Part shown: one piece after another, positions 5,668 to 13,070 of the stretch | How the letters are laid out: each line of letters opens with the position of its first letter | Position numbering within the stretch: the stretch's first letter is position 1 | The notes under the pieces: model-generated | What the model was told of the DNA's origin: nothing | Database searches by the model: none | Seen by the model: only the letters and a program-made list of their open reading frames with translations | Position numbers and translations under genes: made by a program | Assembly: GCA_903853285.1 (NCBI GenBank) | Contig: CAINTF010000258.1 | Coordinates: forward strand, 1 to 13,299 | Length of the DNA stretch: 13,299 nucleotides | Direction of reading: 5' to 3' | DNA from: an uncultured Acidimicrobium sp. | GTDB taxonomy: Bacteria; Actinomycetota; Acidimicrobiia; Acidimicrobiales; Ilumatobacteraceae

Positions 5668-7947
5668 ATGACCACAGTGGACACCTCTGCGAATCAGTTA
5701 GATCTTTCGATCACTGGCATGTCGTGTAACGCGTGTGCGATGACGATTGAAAAAGGCCTAAACCACCTCGAAGGGGTTGAAGCCACCGTCAATTTTGCGA
5801 CCGAGTCTGCACGTGTCACCTTTGATGCTTCGCAAGTCGACACCATAAAACTTGTGTCCCTTGTTGAGTCACTTGGCTACGGGGCACGACCGCTTGCAGA
5901 AACAACACCGGACATGTTGGACGCAGAGGTTCGTGAGCGCGTCGTAATGCTCAAGTCGCGTTTGACAGTGAGCATTGCATTGGGCGTTCCAGTTGCGCTG
6001 GTGTCAATGTTTGCAGTGTTGCAGTTTGCGAATTGGCAGTGGTTTGCGCTGGCGTTCTCTGCTCCTGTTGTGACATGGGGTGCGTGGCCATTTCACCGAG
6101 CTGCATTGATGAATGCTCGCCATCGCACAACAACGATGGACACGTTAATTTCGCTAGGGATTGTTGCGGCAGTTTCATGGTCTATGTGGGCGCTCGTGTG
6201 GGGGCATGCAGCTACCAAATCGGTGCACGACTCGATGACAAGCATGGGCAGTGGTGTGCATGTGTATTTTGAAGTGGCCGTTGCCGTCACCATCTTTTTA
6301 CTGGCGGGCAGATATTTTGAAGCGCGCGCAAAGCGCCGTGCGGGTGATGCATTGCGAGCATTGCTGGCGCTGGGTGCGAGAACCGCAACAATTTTGCGTG
6401 ACGGCGAAGAAACAACAATAGATGCGGTCTTGATTCGGGTCGGCGACATGATTGTTGTACGCCCTGGCGAGATCATTGCTGCAGACGGCATTGTTATGGA
6501 AGGTACGTCAAGCGTCGATGCATCAACGCTCACTGGCGAAAGCGTGCCGGTTGATGTGCAAGTAGGTAGCAAAGTCACGGGAACAACGGTGAACCTGACC
6601 GGACGATTAGTAGTGCGTGCGCGTCGAGTTGGCGCTGACTCGACATTTGCGCAAATCACCAAACTTGTGCGCGATGCACAATCCACGAAAGCACCCGTGC
6701 AACGACTTGCCGACCGAGTGAGCAGTGTGTTTGTTCCAACTGTGATCCTGTTGTCGCTGGCCACATTTGTTGCGTGGTATTTCATGGGCGATGACATTGA
6801 ACGCCTAGCAGATGCATTCGAAGCAGCAGTTTCAGTGCTCATCATTGCTTGCCCTTGCGCACTTGGACTTGCGACTCCAACTGCGTTGATGGTGGGCAGC
6901 GGACGAGCTGCGCAAATGGGCATCGTGATTAAAGGTGTCGACGTATTGCAAAGCACTCGCCGCATTGACACTGTGGTTTTCGATAAAACTGGCACAGTAA
7001 CTACTGGTGTAATGCAGCTACTTGATGTTGTGGTGGCATCTGGCGCAACTCGCGCCGAAGTGTTGGGCTTCGCTGGCGCATTGGAATTTGCAAGCGAACA
7101 CCCAGTTGCCAAAGCAATTGCATCTGCCGCCCGCGCCGAATTGGGAAGCCTGGCAAGCGTGCAACAATTTGAGTCAATCGCCGGGCAGGGAACAGTTGGT
7201 GTTGTTGACGGTCACCGAGTCATGGTGGGTGGCGAGCAGCTGCTCAACTCTCGCACCGTGATTATTTCTGGACCTTTACGTGAAGCATTGAAAGTTGCTC
7301 GCGACTCTGGCAACACTGCGGTGTTGGTTGCATATGACGGCATGGCTAAAGCAGTGTGCGTGGTAGCCGACCGACCAAAGACCAATAGTGCGGCCGCCAT
7401 TGCATCATTGCGCGAGCTTGGATTGCGACCTGTGTTGTTGACGGGTGACAATTTGGCTACTGCATTAGCAGTTGCAGAGCAAGTCGGAATTGAGACCGAT
7501 GATCAACACGTGATTGCTGGTGTGTTGCCTGCGGAAAAAGTGCGTGTCGTCGCAGACTTGCAGGAGCGTGGCTACGCAGTCGCGATGGTGGGCGACGGAG
7601 TAAACGATGCGGCAGCACTTGCACAAGCCGATGTGGGAATTGCGATGGGCACTGGTACCGATGTTGCAATGAGTGCGAGCGATCTCACCATTGTGAGCGG
7701 AGACTTACGTTTGGTTACCGATGCGATCTTGCTTTCGCGTGCCACACTGCGCACGATCAGTGCCAACGTATTTTGGGCATTTGCCTACAACGCTGCAGCG
7801 ATACCGCTTGCCGCACTTGGATACATGAATCCAATGTGGGCCGGACTTGCTATGGCATTGTCTAGCGTGTTTGTAGTGAGTAACTCATTGCGACTACGAA
7901 GCGCAAAACTTAGTCAGCACACTGCATTTGTTCACGCAACTCGCTAA
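5668..7947 (+). CDS. copA: Copper-translocating P1B-type ATPase
   Basis: A 759-residue heavy-metal P-type ATPase that exports Cu+ across the cytoplasmic membrane at the cost of ATP. In order: one N-terminal HMA domain (about 11-75) with GMSCNAC (Cys20, Cys23); membrane helices from about 98 to 215; the actuator domain with TGES (289-292); the metal-site helix [14 protein letters not shown] (Cys395-Pro-Cys397); the phosphorylation site DKTGT (Asp439); SEHP (His478-Pro479) of the nucleotide domain; TGDN (592-595); [10 protein letters not shown] (642-651); and the last two helices with YN (707-708), IP (712-713), [11 protein letters not shown] and SLRL. CPC together with YN and SSxxVxxN marks the Cu+ (P1B-1) class. 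ATG 5668 is preceded by AGAGG only 2 nt away; GTG 5677 is an alternative start. No copper-sensing regulator or copper chaperone lies beside it. The 3' end overlaps the convergent sigma-like gene by 38 bp. Confidence 0.95.
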   Translation: MTTVDTSANQLDLSITGMSCNACAMTIEKGLNHLEGVEATVNFATESARVTFDASQVDTIKLVSLVESLGYGARPLAETTPDMLDAEVRERVVMLKSRLTVSIALGVPVALVSMFAVLQFANWQWFALAFSAPVVTWGAWPFHRAALMNARHRTTTMDTLISLGIVAAVSWSMWALVWGHAATKSVHDSMTSMGSGVHVYFEVAVAVTIFLLAGRYFEARAKRRAGDALRALLALGARTATILRDGEETTIDAVLIRVGDMIVVRPGEIIAADGIVMEGTSSVDASTLTGESVPVDVQVGSKVTGTTVNLTGRLVVRARRVGADSTFAQITKLVRDAQSTKAPVQRLADRVSSVFVPTVILLSLATFVAWYFMGDDIERLADAFEAAVSVLIIACPCALGLATPTALMVGSGRAAQMGIVIKGVDVLQSTRRIDTVVFDKTGTVTTGVMQLLDVVVASGATRAEVLGFAGALEFASEHPVAKAIASAARAELGSLASVQQFESIAGQGTVGVVDGHRVMVGGEQLLNSRTVIISGPLREALKVARDSGNTAVLVAYDGMAKAVCVVADRPKTNSAAAIASLRELGLRPVLLTGDNLATALAVAEQVGIETDDQHVIAGVLPAEKVRVVADLQERGYAVAMVGDGVNDAAALAQADVGIAMGTGTDVAMSASDLTIVSGDLRLVTDAILLSRATLRTISANVFWAFAYNAAAIPLAALGYMNPMWAGLAMALSSVFVVSNSLRLRSAKLSQHTAFVHATR

Positions 7948-8680
7948 TAGCAGTACTTCTCCAACTATGCACAGTGCGGATATTGACACCAGCTTCGGTG
8001 GCAATAGAACGAAAACTTTTGCCCTCTGCAAGTTGATGTAACACGCTGAGAGAACGAGTTCCTAAATTCCAGTTTTCAACTTCCGTGAGCAAATTGGTGA
8101 GCTCGTCTTCAGAATTCACTTCAGTTTCTGGGGTCGGGATCATGTCAATCACATCGTCACCCCATGCAACGGCAAGTTGTTTGAGGCGACTGTCGCGCAC
8201 AAACGCAAAGTATTCAGAATCACGAACCAAGTTGGATGCAATCTTGATCGGTCGCTTGTTGATTGGATACGTGCGGATTTGTATCCAGGCTTGAGCAACT
8301 GTGTCGGTGAGAGCCTCGTCAAACCCTCCGCGAGCTAACTTGCCGCGTCGAGCAGCAATAGAAATAAGAGGTGGCAGAAGCCTCTGCAACACAATGCGGG
8401 TTGCGAGCTCGTCATTTGCGGCGCGGATAACGAGTTTGAAGAGGTATTGATCGCCGACCGAATCGGTTGCTTCAAGACCAAAGCCCGCTCGTATGAGAAC
8501 TTCGTCAAGATTGGCAACCCGCTTACCTGGAAGCCCCCATCCATTGACCCTCCGGAGTGTGGACGGTGCGATCGAGAGAGCCGACCACTCCTGAACGAGT
8601 GAGCGGACTGTGGACGACTTGCCGGTTGGGTGAATGATGGTTGTGGGACGTGTGAAAGTGCGTGCTGTTTGTGTGGTCAT
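7910..8680 (-). CDS. Sigma-70-like HTH protein, actinobacterial type
   Basis: A probable DNA-binding or sigma-like protein of 256 residues. Residues 92-162 ([20 protein letters not shown], then [14 protein letters not shown] and [13 protein letters not shown]) follow the spacing and aromatic pattern of sigma-70 region 2. Residues 208-250 ([20 protein letters not shown], then TVHSW) form a helix-turn-helix like sigma region 4 or LuxR. The segment [13 protein letters not shown] followed by [11 protein letters not shown] (about 40-68) recalls a family seen in many actinobacteria that has no assigned role to my knowledge. The region 2 match is divergent, so it may be a regulator and not a true sigma factor. 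I chose ATG 8680, with GATCAT 6 nt upstream and no Shine-Dalgarno. A longer form from ATG 8743 adds 21 residues that would be encoded by the 12-nt repeats. It is convergent with copA (38 bp overlap) and divergent from the hydrolase. Confidence 0.75.
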   Translation of the reverse strand: MTTQTARTFTRPTTIIHPTGKSSTVRSLVQEWSALSIAPSTLRRVNGWGLPGKRVANLDEVLIRAGFGLEATDSVGDQYLFKLVIRAANDELATRIVLQRLLPPLISIAARRGKLARGGFDEALTDTVAQAWIQIRTYPINKRPIKIASNLVRDSEYFAFVRDSRLKQLAVAWGDDVIDMIPTPETEVNSEDELTNLLTEVENWNLGTRSLSVLHQLAEGKSFRSIATEAGVNIRTVHSWRSTAISELREQMQCAD

Positions 8681-8702
8681 GCAGATGATGATCCGCACAG
8701 CA

Positions 8703-8741
8703 CTCACCGCAGGTCTCACCGCAAGCAACGCCGTAAGCAAC
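8703..8741. repeat. Degenerate 12-nt tandem repeats in a divergent intergenic region
   Basis: Three successive 12-mers can be aligned: CTCACCGCAGGT, CTCACCGCAAGC and AACGCCGTAAGC, with a further AAC beginning the next unit. CTCACCGCA recurs 12 nt apart (8703, 8715), and AAGCAAC recurs 12 nt apart (8723, 8735). The array lies between the sigma-like gene and the hydrolase, where an operator would be expected. If the sigma-like gene starts at 8743 instead, these bases would be coding. Confidence 0.5.
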
Positions 8742-8775
8742 ATTGGGATTACTAATGCTGCAAAGATTGAGAACT

Positions 8776-9435
8776 ATGAGAATCACATTGCCCTCAGGAA
8801 CTCCTGCCGAAATTGATTTGAGCGTGACCAACCCAGTCATGGGGCTTGTGATCATGCCGGACATCTTTGGATTGAGACCACTATTTGACGAACTCGTTGC
8901 ACGGCTTGCACGCGAGTGGCAAATGGCTGTCATTGCGATTGAGCCATTTGCTGATCAAACGTTGTCGGCCGACATCGCTGAGCGAATGGCGGTCATGCCG
9001 TCACTAAATGATGACGAAATTCTTCGTGACATGCACGAAGCGGCAGATGCACTTGGGATAGATCGAGTTGGCTTGATGGGGTTTTGCATGGGCGGAATGT
9101 ATTGTCACAAAGCTGCGCGAAGTGATCGATTTGCTCGGATCTCGTCGTTCTACGGAATGATTCATATTCCGGAAGGTTGGATGAGTGCCACGCAAGGCGA
9201 TCCACTTGCTTATCTCGAGGGCGGCAATGCCGATCGAGTGCTTGCGATCATCGGATCACTTGACCCCTACACACCACCTGATCAGGTGATGGAGTTGCGT
9301 GCTGTAGGAGTGACTGTGCAGGAATACCCCGAAGCCGTCCACGGGTTTGCTCATGATGCAGCACGTCCGGCACATCGTGTCGACGATGCACAGGATGCTT
9401 TTAGTCGCACACGCGACTGGCTCTTAACTAGCTAG
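8776..9435 (+). CDS. Dienelactone hydrolase family alpha/beta hydrolase
   Basis: A 219-residue cytoplasmic alpha/beta hydrolase of the dienelactone hydrolase family (COG0412). It contains the substrate-side motif VIMPDIFGLRPLFDELVARLA (25-45), the nucleophile elbow GFCMGG with Cys104, the acid Asp163 (GSLDPYTPP) and the catalytic His189 (AVHGFAHD), so the Cys-Asp-His triad is intact. Family members hydrolyse lactones or esters, classically dienelactone in chlorocatechol degradation, but many have other, unknown substrates, and no aromatic-degradation genes lie nearby. The start is taken at ATG 8776. In-frame TTG 8743 and ATG 8755 would add residues that look unlike the family. The region 8748-8756 (ATTACTAAT) is a plausible promoter -10 zone. 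It is divergent from the sigma-like gene, and its stop overlaps the end of the crp-family gene by 8 bp. Confidence 0.92.
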   Translation: MRITLPSGTPAEIDLSVTNPVMGLVIMPDIFGLRPLFDELVARLAREWQMAVIAIEPFADQTLSADIAERMAVMPSLNDDEILRDMHEAADALGIDRVGLMGFCMGGMYCHKAARSDRFARISSFYGMIHIPEGWMSATQGDPLAYLEGGNADRVLAIIGSLDPYTPPDQVMELRAVGVTVQEYPEAVHGFAHDAARPAHRVDDAQDAFSRTRDWLLTS

Positions 9436-10093
9436 AACGAACTGTCATGCGGTCACGCATGATGATGTGATATCGACGATCTTGTTGCTTGAGCCAACCG
9501 AGTCGAATAAAACTTGCAATGGCTTTATTGACACGTTCGCGCGATGCGCCAACCATGCCAGCCAACTCTTCTTGCGTGACAGGCAACACGAAATCGTCGC
9601 TGCCACCGGAGAGTTCGAGCAAACGCTTTGCAGTGCGGCCAGTGACGTCAAGAAAAACACTGTCAGCCAAAACCTCGTCCATCACGCGCAAGCGAGTTGC
9701 AAGCAACTTGGTGACACCCCACAACATGGTCGGGTGCAGGCGCATCTGTTCCACAACTGGCTCGTATGGAATACGCAGAACGGAACATGTCTCAATCGCG
9801 CGAGCCATTGCACTGCGTGAGCCATTGTCGAGCAAACCAAGTTCACCGAACAAGTCGCCATCTTCCATGAGCGCCAACATGCTTTCGCGACTGTCGAGCG
9901 GCTTATTGCCAATGGCAATTGCAATTCGCCCACTGAGAACGACAAACAGTGCGTCTGGGACATCGCCCTCATTGAACAACACGTCACCCCGTTGGAGCGT
10001 TTGAGACTTGGCCGAAGCAGCAATCGCTGTGAGTGCTTCTGTCGGTGTTTCTGCGAAGAAAGCAGTGTTGGAGAGTATGTCTTCGTGTGTCAT
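9428..10093 (-). CDS. Crp/Fnr-family transcriptional regulator, GlxR-like
   Basis: A 221-residue regulator with an N-terminal cyclic-nucleotide-binding domain (about 10-125) and a C-terminal winged helix. FGELGLL (Glu84) and GSRSAMARA (Arg93-Ser94) match the residues that hold the cyclic nucleotide phosphate and ribose in Crp, so cAMP or a related ligand is likely. The dimerisation helix lies at about 125-145. The recognition region TQEELAGMVGASRERVNKAI (173-192) closely matches the actinobacterial GlxR pattern. GlxR and Mycobacterium Crp control carbon and energy metabolism. ATG 10093 has no Shine-Dalgarno; TACCGT lies 9 nt upstream, with TTGTCA 16 bp further. An inverted repeat with Crp-site geometry covers the start codon, suggesting autoregulation. 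It is divergent from ispD with only 24 bp between starts. Whether it is the global cAMP receptor or a paralogue cannot be told from this window. Confidence 0.92.
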   Translation of the reverse strand: MTHEDILSNTAFFAETPTEALTAIAASAKSQTLQRGDVLFNEGDVPDALFVVLSGRIAIAIGNKPLDSRESMLALMEDGDLFGELGLLDNGSRSAMARAIETCSVLRIPYEPVVEQMRLHPTMLWGVTKLLATRLRVMDEVLADSVFLDVTGRTAKRLLELSGGSDDFVLPVTQEELAGMVGASRERVNKAIASFIRLGWLKQQDRRYHIIMRDRMTVRSS

Positions 10094-10104
10094 GAAGTTA
10101 TGAC
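10089..10104. promoter_or_regulatory. Crp-geometry inverted repeat at the crp start
   Basis: GTCAT, six bases (GAAGTT), ATGAC: perfect 5-bp arms with the N6 spacing of Crp/Fnr sites, although the arm sequence is not the TGTGA consensus. It covers the crp-family ATG and touches its putative -10, so a bound dimer would block initiation. This is a candidate autoregulatory operator. Confidence 0.42.
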
Positions 10105-10130
10105 GGTACTACCCTAAATGAGCGTGACAA
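10103..10130 (-). promoter_or_regulatory. Putative promoter of the crp-family gene
   Basis: On the minus strand, TTGTCA (10130-10125, 5/6 match to the -35 consensus), a 16-bp spacer and TACCGT (10108-10103) precede ATG 10093 by 9 nt, predicting a leader of only 2-3 nt. The -35 lies inside the first codons of ispD. On the plus strand, TACCCT (10110-10115) may serve ispD, so the two promoters would interlock. Confidence 0.42.
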
Positions 10131-10768
10131 CCATGCCTAACGAGATTGTTTGGACAATCGTCGTGGCCGCTGGATCGGGTGCCAGATTTGGGAGTCCGAA
10201 GCAGTTTGCAATGCTCGGAGATCGACGAGTTTTGGACTGGTCGGTTGCTACCGCAAGTGCAGTGAGTGCAGGTGTAATTGTGGTGCTACCACCCGACGCC
10301 GCTTTGGGTGAAGGCCAGGTTGCAGGTGGCGAAACTCGCAGTGAATCAGTGCGCTGTGGGCTAAATGCAGTGCCGCAAGAAGCAACGATTATCTGCGTTC
10401 ATGATGCGGCGCGACCCTTTGCCACTGAACATTTATTTAGAGAGACTATTTCTCAAGTGCACAATGGCGCCGATGGTGCTGTGCCTGCAATTGGTGTCAC
10501 CGACACGATCAAACAAGTCGATGCACAAAATATTGTTGTCAACACTCCAGACCGATCGTCATTAGTAGCGGTGCAAACTCCGCAAGTTTTTCGTGCCGCA
10601 ATTTTGCGTGAGGCACACGCTTCGTGCCCGGAGGGAACTGATGACGCGACACTTGTCGAGCTGTTAGGTAAGCGAGTTGTTGTAGTTGCTGGTGAGGCAC
10701 TCAATCGCAAACTCACCGCTCCAGAGGATTTGGAATGGGCTCGTGCTACCGCACGGACCGAAGTGTAA
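10118..10768 (+). CDS. ispD: 2-C-methyl-D-erythritol 4-phosphate cytidylyltransferase
   Basis: A 216-residue cytidylyltransferase that joins CTP and MEP to give CDP-ME, the third step of the MEP isoprenoid pathway. The nucleotide-binding loop is AAGSGARFG (17-25) with Lys28 in SPKQF. Further landmarks are GGETRSESVRCGL (70-82), VHDAARPF (94-101), TDTIKQV (128-134), QTPQVFR (153-159), DDATLVE (175-181) and NRKLTAPEDL (196-205), all expected for an active IspD. ATG 10118 is the longest start; GTG 10124 and ATG 10133 are also possible, since no Shine-Dalgarno is present and TACCCT lies only 2 nt upstream of the first ATG but 8 nt upstream of the GTG. ispF follows after 10 bp, forming an operon with the next pathway-related enzyme. 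Confidence 0.95.
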   Translation: MSVTTMPNEIVWTIVVAAGSGARFGSPKQFAMLGDRRVLDWSVATASAVSAGVIVVLPPDAALGEGQVAGGETRSESVRCGLNAVPQEATIICVHDAARPFATEHLFRETISQVHNGADGAVPAIGVTDTIKQVDAQNIVVNTPDRSSLVAVQTPQVFRAAILREAHASCPEGTDDATLVELLGKRVVVVAGEALNRKLTAPEDLEWARATARTEV

Positions 10769-10772
10769 GGAG
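10767..10772 (+). promoter_or_regulatory. Shine-Dalgarno of ispF overlapping the ispD stop
   Basis: AAGGAG begins within the TAA of ispD and lies 6 nt before ATG 10779. It fixes the ispF start against the longer open frame beginning at 10686 and suggests coupled translation of ispD and ispF. Confidence 0.85.
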
Positions 10773-10778
10773 AACAAG

Positions 10779-11270
10779 ATGGCTACTGCAATACGCGTCG
10801 GACAAGGTTTTGATATTCACCGTTTTGAAGACACTCCGAGCGGTCGTGTGCTCGTACTCGGTGGCGTGCAATTTGCGGGAGAACGCGCATTGGTGGGGCA
10901 CAGTGATGCCGACGTGATTGCACACGCGATTGCTGATGCCTTGCTAGGTGCAGCATCGCTTGGTGATATTGGACAACACTTTCCAGATACCGATCCGAAA
11001 TGGGCGGGAGTTGATTCGTTGGTCTTGTTGTCGCATGTTGTCGCATTAGTGAAACAGAATGGTTTTGAAGTTGGCAATGTCGATTGCAGCGTGGTCTGTG
11101 AAAAACCCAAGCTTGCGCCTCATCGTGATGAGATGCAACGTAAACTCATCGATGTGGTCGGCGCTCCTGTTTCGGTAAAAGGACGCAGAGCAGAAGGTCT
11201 CGGCGCACTTGGTCGCCAAGAGGGCATTGCATGTTGGGCAGTGTGCGTGATTGAACGAGTAGCCCAATGA
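10779..11270 (+). CDS. ispF: 2-C-methyl-D-erythritol 2,4-cyclodiphosphate synthase
   Basis: A 163-residue trimeric enzyme that cyclises CDP-ME 2-phosphate to MEcPP with release of CMP, the fifth MEP step. Metal ligands are Asp12 and His14 (GFDIHRF) and His49 (HSDADVIAHA). The substrate loop is ALLGAASLGDIGQHFPDTD (54-72), and NVDCSVVCEKPKLAPH lies at 100-115. The C-terminal GRQEGIA is intact. The motif normally read as K-A-T-T-x-E is here Lys134-Gly-Arg-Arg-Ala-Glu139: both Thr residues that contact the CDP phosphates in E. coli IspF (Thr132, Thr133) are Arg. The Glu (Glu139) is kept. The frame and flanks are otherwise normal, so this looks like a lineage variant and not decay. It follows ispD by 10 bp and shares ATGA with rlmB. 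Confidence 0.95.
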   Translation: MATAIRVGQGFDIHRFEDTPSGRVLVLGGVQFAGERALVGHSDADVIAHAIADALLGAASLGDIGQHFPDTDPKWAGVDSLVLLSHVVALVKQNGFEVGNVDCSVVCEKPKLAPHRDEMQRKLIDVVGAPVSVKGRRAEGLGALGRQEGIACWAVCVIERVAQ

Positions 11271-12310
11271 AGCCACGCGACTCTCGACCAGGCAAGGGTC
11301 CACGCAGCGGAGCAACCAGCAGCAACAAGCGCTCAGCAGCAGGCGGAAGTGGTCGTAGCGCTGCAAGCGGAAGTGGCCGTAGCGCCGGAGGCAAGCGCGT
11401 TGATCCGCGCGATGCACGTCGTGATCCACGAGATGCAAAGCGACCATCGCGTGATGCGAAATACGCGCCGCGCGCAGCAGTGAACACCAAGCGAAGTCGC
11501 CCACCGGCACGTGAAAACACTGGGCCGCGCGCGCCACGCCCAGACCAACACGGACTGGGTGGATCACAGATTGAAGGTCGTCAGGCAGTGCGTGAGTTGC
11601 TGATTGCACAACGCCGCAAAACGTTTGAGATTTGGGTGTCCAATGATTTGGACGAGAACGATGTGATCAATGACATTCTGGCGTTGGCTGCAGATCAGCG
11701 CGTACCAGTGCGTCGCGTGCCACGAAAAGAAATTGAAAAAGAAGCGCGCAGTGAAGCACCGCAAGGTGTGCTTGCAATGGCTGCTCCAATTCCTGATGTC
11801 GAGCTTGGCGACTTGCTCGCGCCACGTAAAGGAAATGTTCCTGCTTTTTTGGTCGCCATTGATGGCGTGACAGATCCAGGCAACCTTGGTGCAATCTTGC
11901 GCTCATGCGATGGGGCGGGTGTGCATGGAGTGATTCTGCCTCGACATCGCGCAGTGCACATCACACCAACTGCGGCAAAATCTGCCGCAGGTGCTGCCGA
12001 GTATGTGCCGATGTGCGTAGTGGGCGGATTGCCAACTGCACTCAAGCAAATGAAAGATGCAGGCGTTTGGATCGTCGGATTGAGTGATGCTGCTGACAAA
12101 AACATCTTCGAGATTGGTGATCTGACGTCTGAACCTATTTGCTTGGTGTTGGGTGCTGAAGGTGCAGGTTTGTCTCGACTTGTTAAAGAACGATGTGATT
12201 TATTGGTGAGTATTCCAATGGGTGGATCGCTTTCATCACTCAATGTTTCGGCTGCTGCAGCGCTCGCAACATATGAAGTAGTTCGTTCACGCGTTGCCAA
12301 GACCAAATAA
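11267..12310 (+). CDS. rlmB: 23S rRNA (guanosine-2'-O)-methyltransferase of the TrmH/RlmB family, with long basic N-terminus
   Basis: A 347-residue SpoU/TrmH-type RNA 2'-O-methyltransferase using S-adenosylmethionine. Residues 1-98 are a low-complexity tail rich in Arg, Lys, Ser, Gly and Pro, with repeated GSGRSA and DPRDA units. From about 100 (QIEGRQAVRELL) comes the L30-like substrate-binding domain, then the knotted SPOUT domain with motif 1 DPGNLGAILRS (203-213), motif 2 LVLGAEGAGL (293-302) and motif 3 IPMGGSLSSLNVSAA (316-330). E. coli RlmB (about 243 residues) methylates G2251 of 23S rRNA; a tail of similar character is common in actinobacterial homologues. The target base here is inferred from the family only. 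Translation is probably coupled to ispF through the ATGA overlap. In many actinobacteria cysS sits between ispF and rlmB; here it does not. tRNA-Thr begins 19 bp after the stop, and its promoter probably lies in the end of this gene. Confidence 0.93.
   Translation: MKPRDSRPGKGPRSGATSSNKRSAAGGSGRSAASGSGRSAGGKRVDPRDARRDPRDAKRPSRDAKYAPRAAVNTKRSRPPARENTGPRAPRPDQHGLGGSQIEGRQAVRELLIAQRRKTFEIWVSNDLDENDVINDILALAADQRVPVRRVPRKEIEKEARSEAPQGVLAMAAPIPDVELGDLLAPRKGNVPAFLVAIDGVTDPGNLGAILRSCDGAGVHGVILPRHRAVHITPTAAKSAAGAAEYVPMCVVGGLPTALKQMKDAGVWIVGLSDAADKNIFEIGDLTSEPICLVLGAEGAGLSRLVKERCDLLVSIPMGGSLSSLNVSAAAALATYEVVRSRVAKTK
11343..11385 (+). repeat. Tandem 24-nt repeat in the rlmB basic tail
   Basis: Two 19-nt copies of GCGGAAGTGGYCGTAGCGC begin 24 nt apart (11343 and 11367) and differ at one base. 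They encode the repeated GSGRSA peptide. The near-identity at wobble positions points to recent duplication and not only to protein-level selection. Confidence 0.75.
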
Positions 12311-12323
12311 CTCGCTGTAACCT
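12294..12323 (+). promoter_or_regulatory. Promoter of tRNA-Thr inside the 3' end of rlmB
   Basis: TTGCCA (12294-12299, 5/6 match to -35), an 18-bp spacer and TAACCT (12318-12323). The -10 ends 6 nt before the mature tRNA 5' G at 12330, so initiation may occur at or within a base or so of the mature end. The -35 lies in the last codons of rlmB. Confidence 0.58.
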
Positions 12324-12329
12324 AGACGA

Positions 12330-12401
12330 GCCGGGTTAGCTCAGAGGCAGAGCAACCGCCTTGTAAGCGGTAGGTCGTGGGTTCAATTCCCACACTCGGC
12401 T
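12330..12401 (+). tRNA. tRNA-Thr (anticodon TGT)
   Basis: A complete 72-nt cloverleaf. The acceptor stem GCCGGGT pairs with ACTCGGC (one G-T pair), with discriminator T at 12401. The D arm is GCTC/GAGC, the anticodon stem ACCGC/GCGGT with loop CTTGTAA (anticodon TGT), and the T arm GTGGG/CCCAC with loop TTCAATT. CCA is encoded immediately after (12402-12404), unlike in the tRNA-Lys of this window. It sits between rlmB and the LytR_C gene. Confidence 0.98.
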
Positions 12402-12414
12402 CCATTACATCAAG

Positions 12415-12420
12415 TACGGT
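12415..12420 (+). promoter_or_regulatory. Putative -10 (TACGGT) of a leaderless LytR_C transcript
   Basis: TACGGT lies 7 nt before ATG 12428. No Shine-Dalgarno is present. Its -35 position would fall in the 3' part of tRNA-Thr, where no good match is seen. Read-through from the tRNA promoter is an alternative. Confidence 0.45.
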
Positions 12421-12427
12421 TGTTGGT

Positions 12428-13048
12428 ATGAGCCAAGAACAACGTCGTCCCCGTCGAGAGCCAGTGTCACGCGGTTCCTCAATCAATTCAACAATGTCTA
12501 TTGTCGTTGCCGTAGTAGCTGTACTCCTGGGCTTTTTGATTCTGCGCGATATCCGTGGTGGTAGCACCACCGCTCCAGTCGCCGACGATGCAGCAACCAC
12601 AGACACAGTTGTTACCGACACAATTCCTGTTGAGACGACTGTTGCTGTAACTATTCCGTTAACCGCATTCAAAATTCAAGTAGCTAATGGCTCAAAGGTT
12701 TCCGGCAGTGCCGGTCAGTTGACCACCGAGTTGCAGGGTCGCGGCTACATCGTGCAACCCGCAGTAAACGCAAGTGGAATCACACCAAAACAAACCGCAA
12801 CCGTGGTGTATTACCTGCCAGGTAGCGAAGGCCAAGCAGCGCTTGTTGCAGCCGAACTTGGTGGCGTTGCAACGGCGATTATGCCTGCACCAATTCCGAC
12901 AGAGGGCGGAAAACTGGGTGAAGCAAGCATTCTGATTTTGTTGGGTACCGATGTTGCAGGCAAGCCTCTTTCTTCGCCAGTACCAACCGTGCCAGTTGCG
13001 CCAGCAGCTGTTGATCCAAACGCACCAACCACAGTTCCTGGCGGCTGA
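12428..13048 (+). CDS. LytR C-terminal-domain membrane protein, VirR-like
   Basis: A 206-residue single-pass membrane protein. A short basic cytoplasmic N-terminus (MSQEQRRPRREPVSRGS) precedes one helix (about 24-40), a Thr/Val/Asp-rich extracytoplasmic linker (45-78), a LytR_C domain (about 80-175: FKIQVANGSKVSGSAGQLTT, then GYIVQP, TVVYYLPGSEGQAALVAAEL and ILILLGTD) and a Pro/Val/Ala-rich tail. LytR_C occurs at the end of LytR-CpsA-Psr enzymes and alone, as in mycobacterial VirR, which affects cell-envelope integrity. There is no LytR-CpsA-Psr catalytic domain here, so a scaffold or envelope-binding role is more likely than ligase activity. ATG 12428 is chosen over the longer frame from 12377, which begins inside tRNA-Thr. 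It ends 22 bp from the convergent glycerate kinase gene. Confidence 0.88.
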   Translation: MSQEQRRPRREPVSRGSSINSTMSIVVAVVAVLLGFLILRDIRGGSTTAPVADDAATTDTVVTDTIPVETTVAVTIPLTAFKIQVANGSKVSGSAGQLTTELQGRGYIVQPAVNASGITPKQTATVVYYLPGSEGQAALVAAELGGVATAIMPAPIPTEGGKLGEASILILLGTDVAGKPLSSPVPTVPVAPAAVDPNAPTTVPGG

Positions 13049-13070
13049 TCGCGTTCGTTAACAACAGTAA

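Noticed and set aside
6093..7112. Long open frame (339 codons) on the minus strand inside copA
   Set aside because: The product is a Ser/Thr/Ala/Arg-rich string with no domain, fully antisense to a clear P-type ATPase. It is a by-product of copA codon use.
11046..11609. Minus-strand open frames across ispF and rlmB, including an Arg/Leu/Ala-rich one at 11146-11520
   Set aside because: They mirror the ispF coding frame and the low-complexity Arg/Ser repeats of the rlmB tail. They show no recognisable domain and no start signals.
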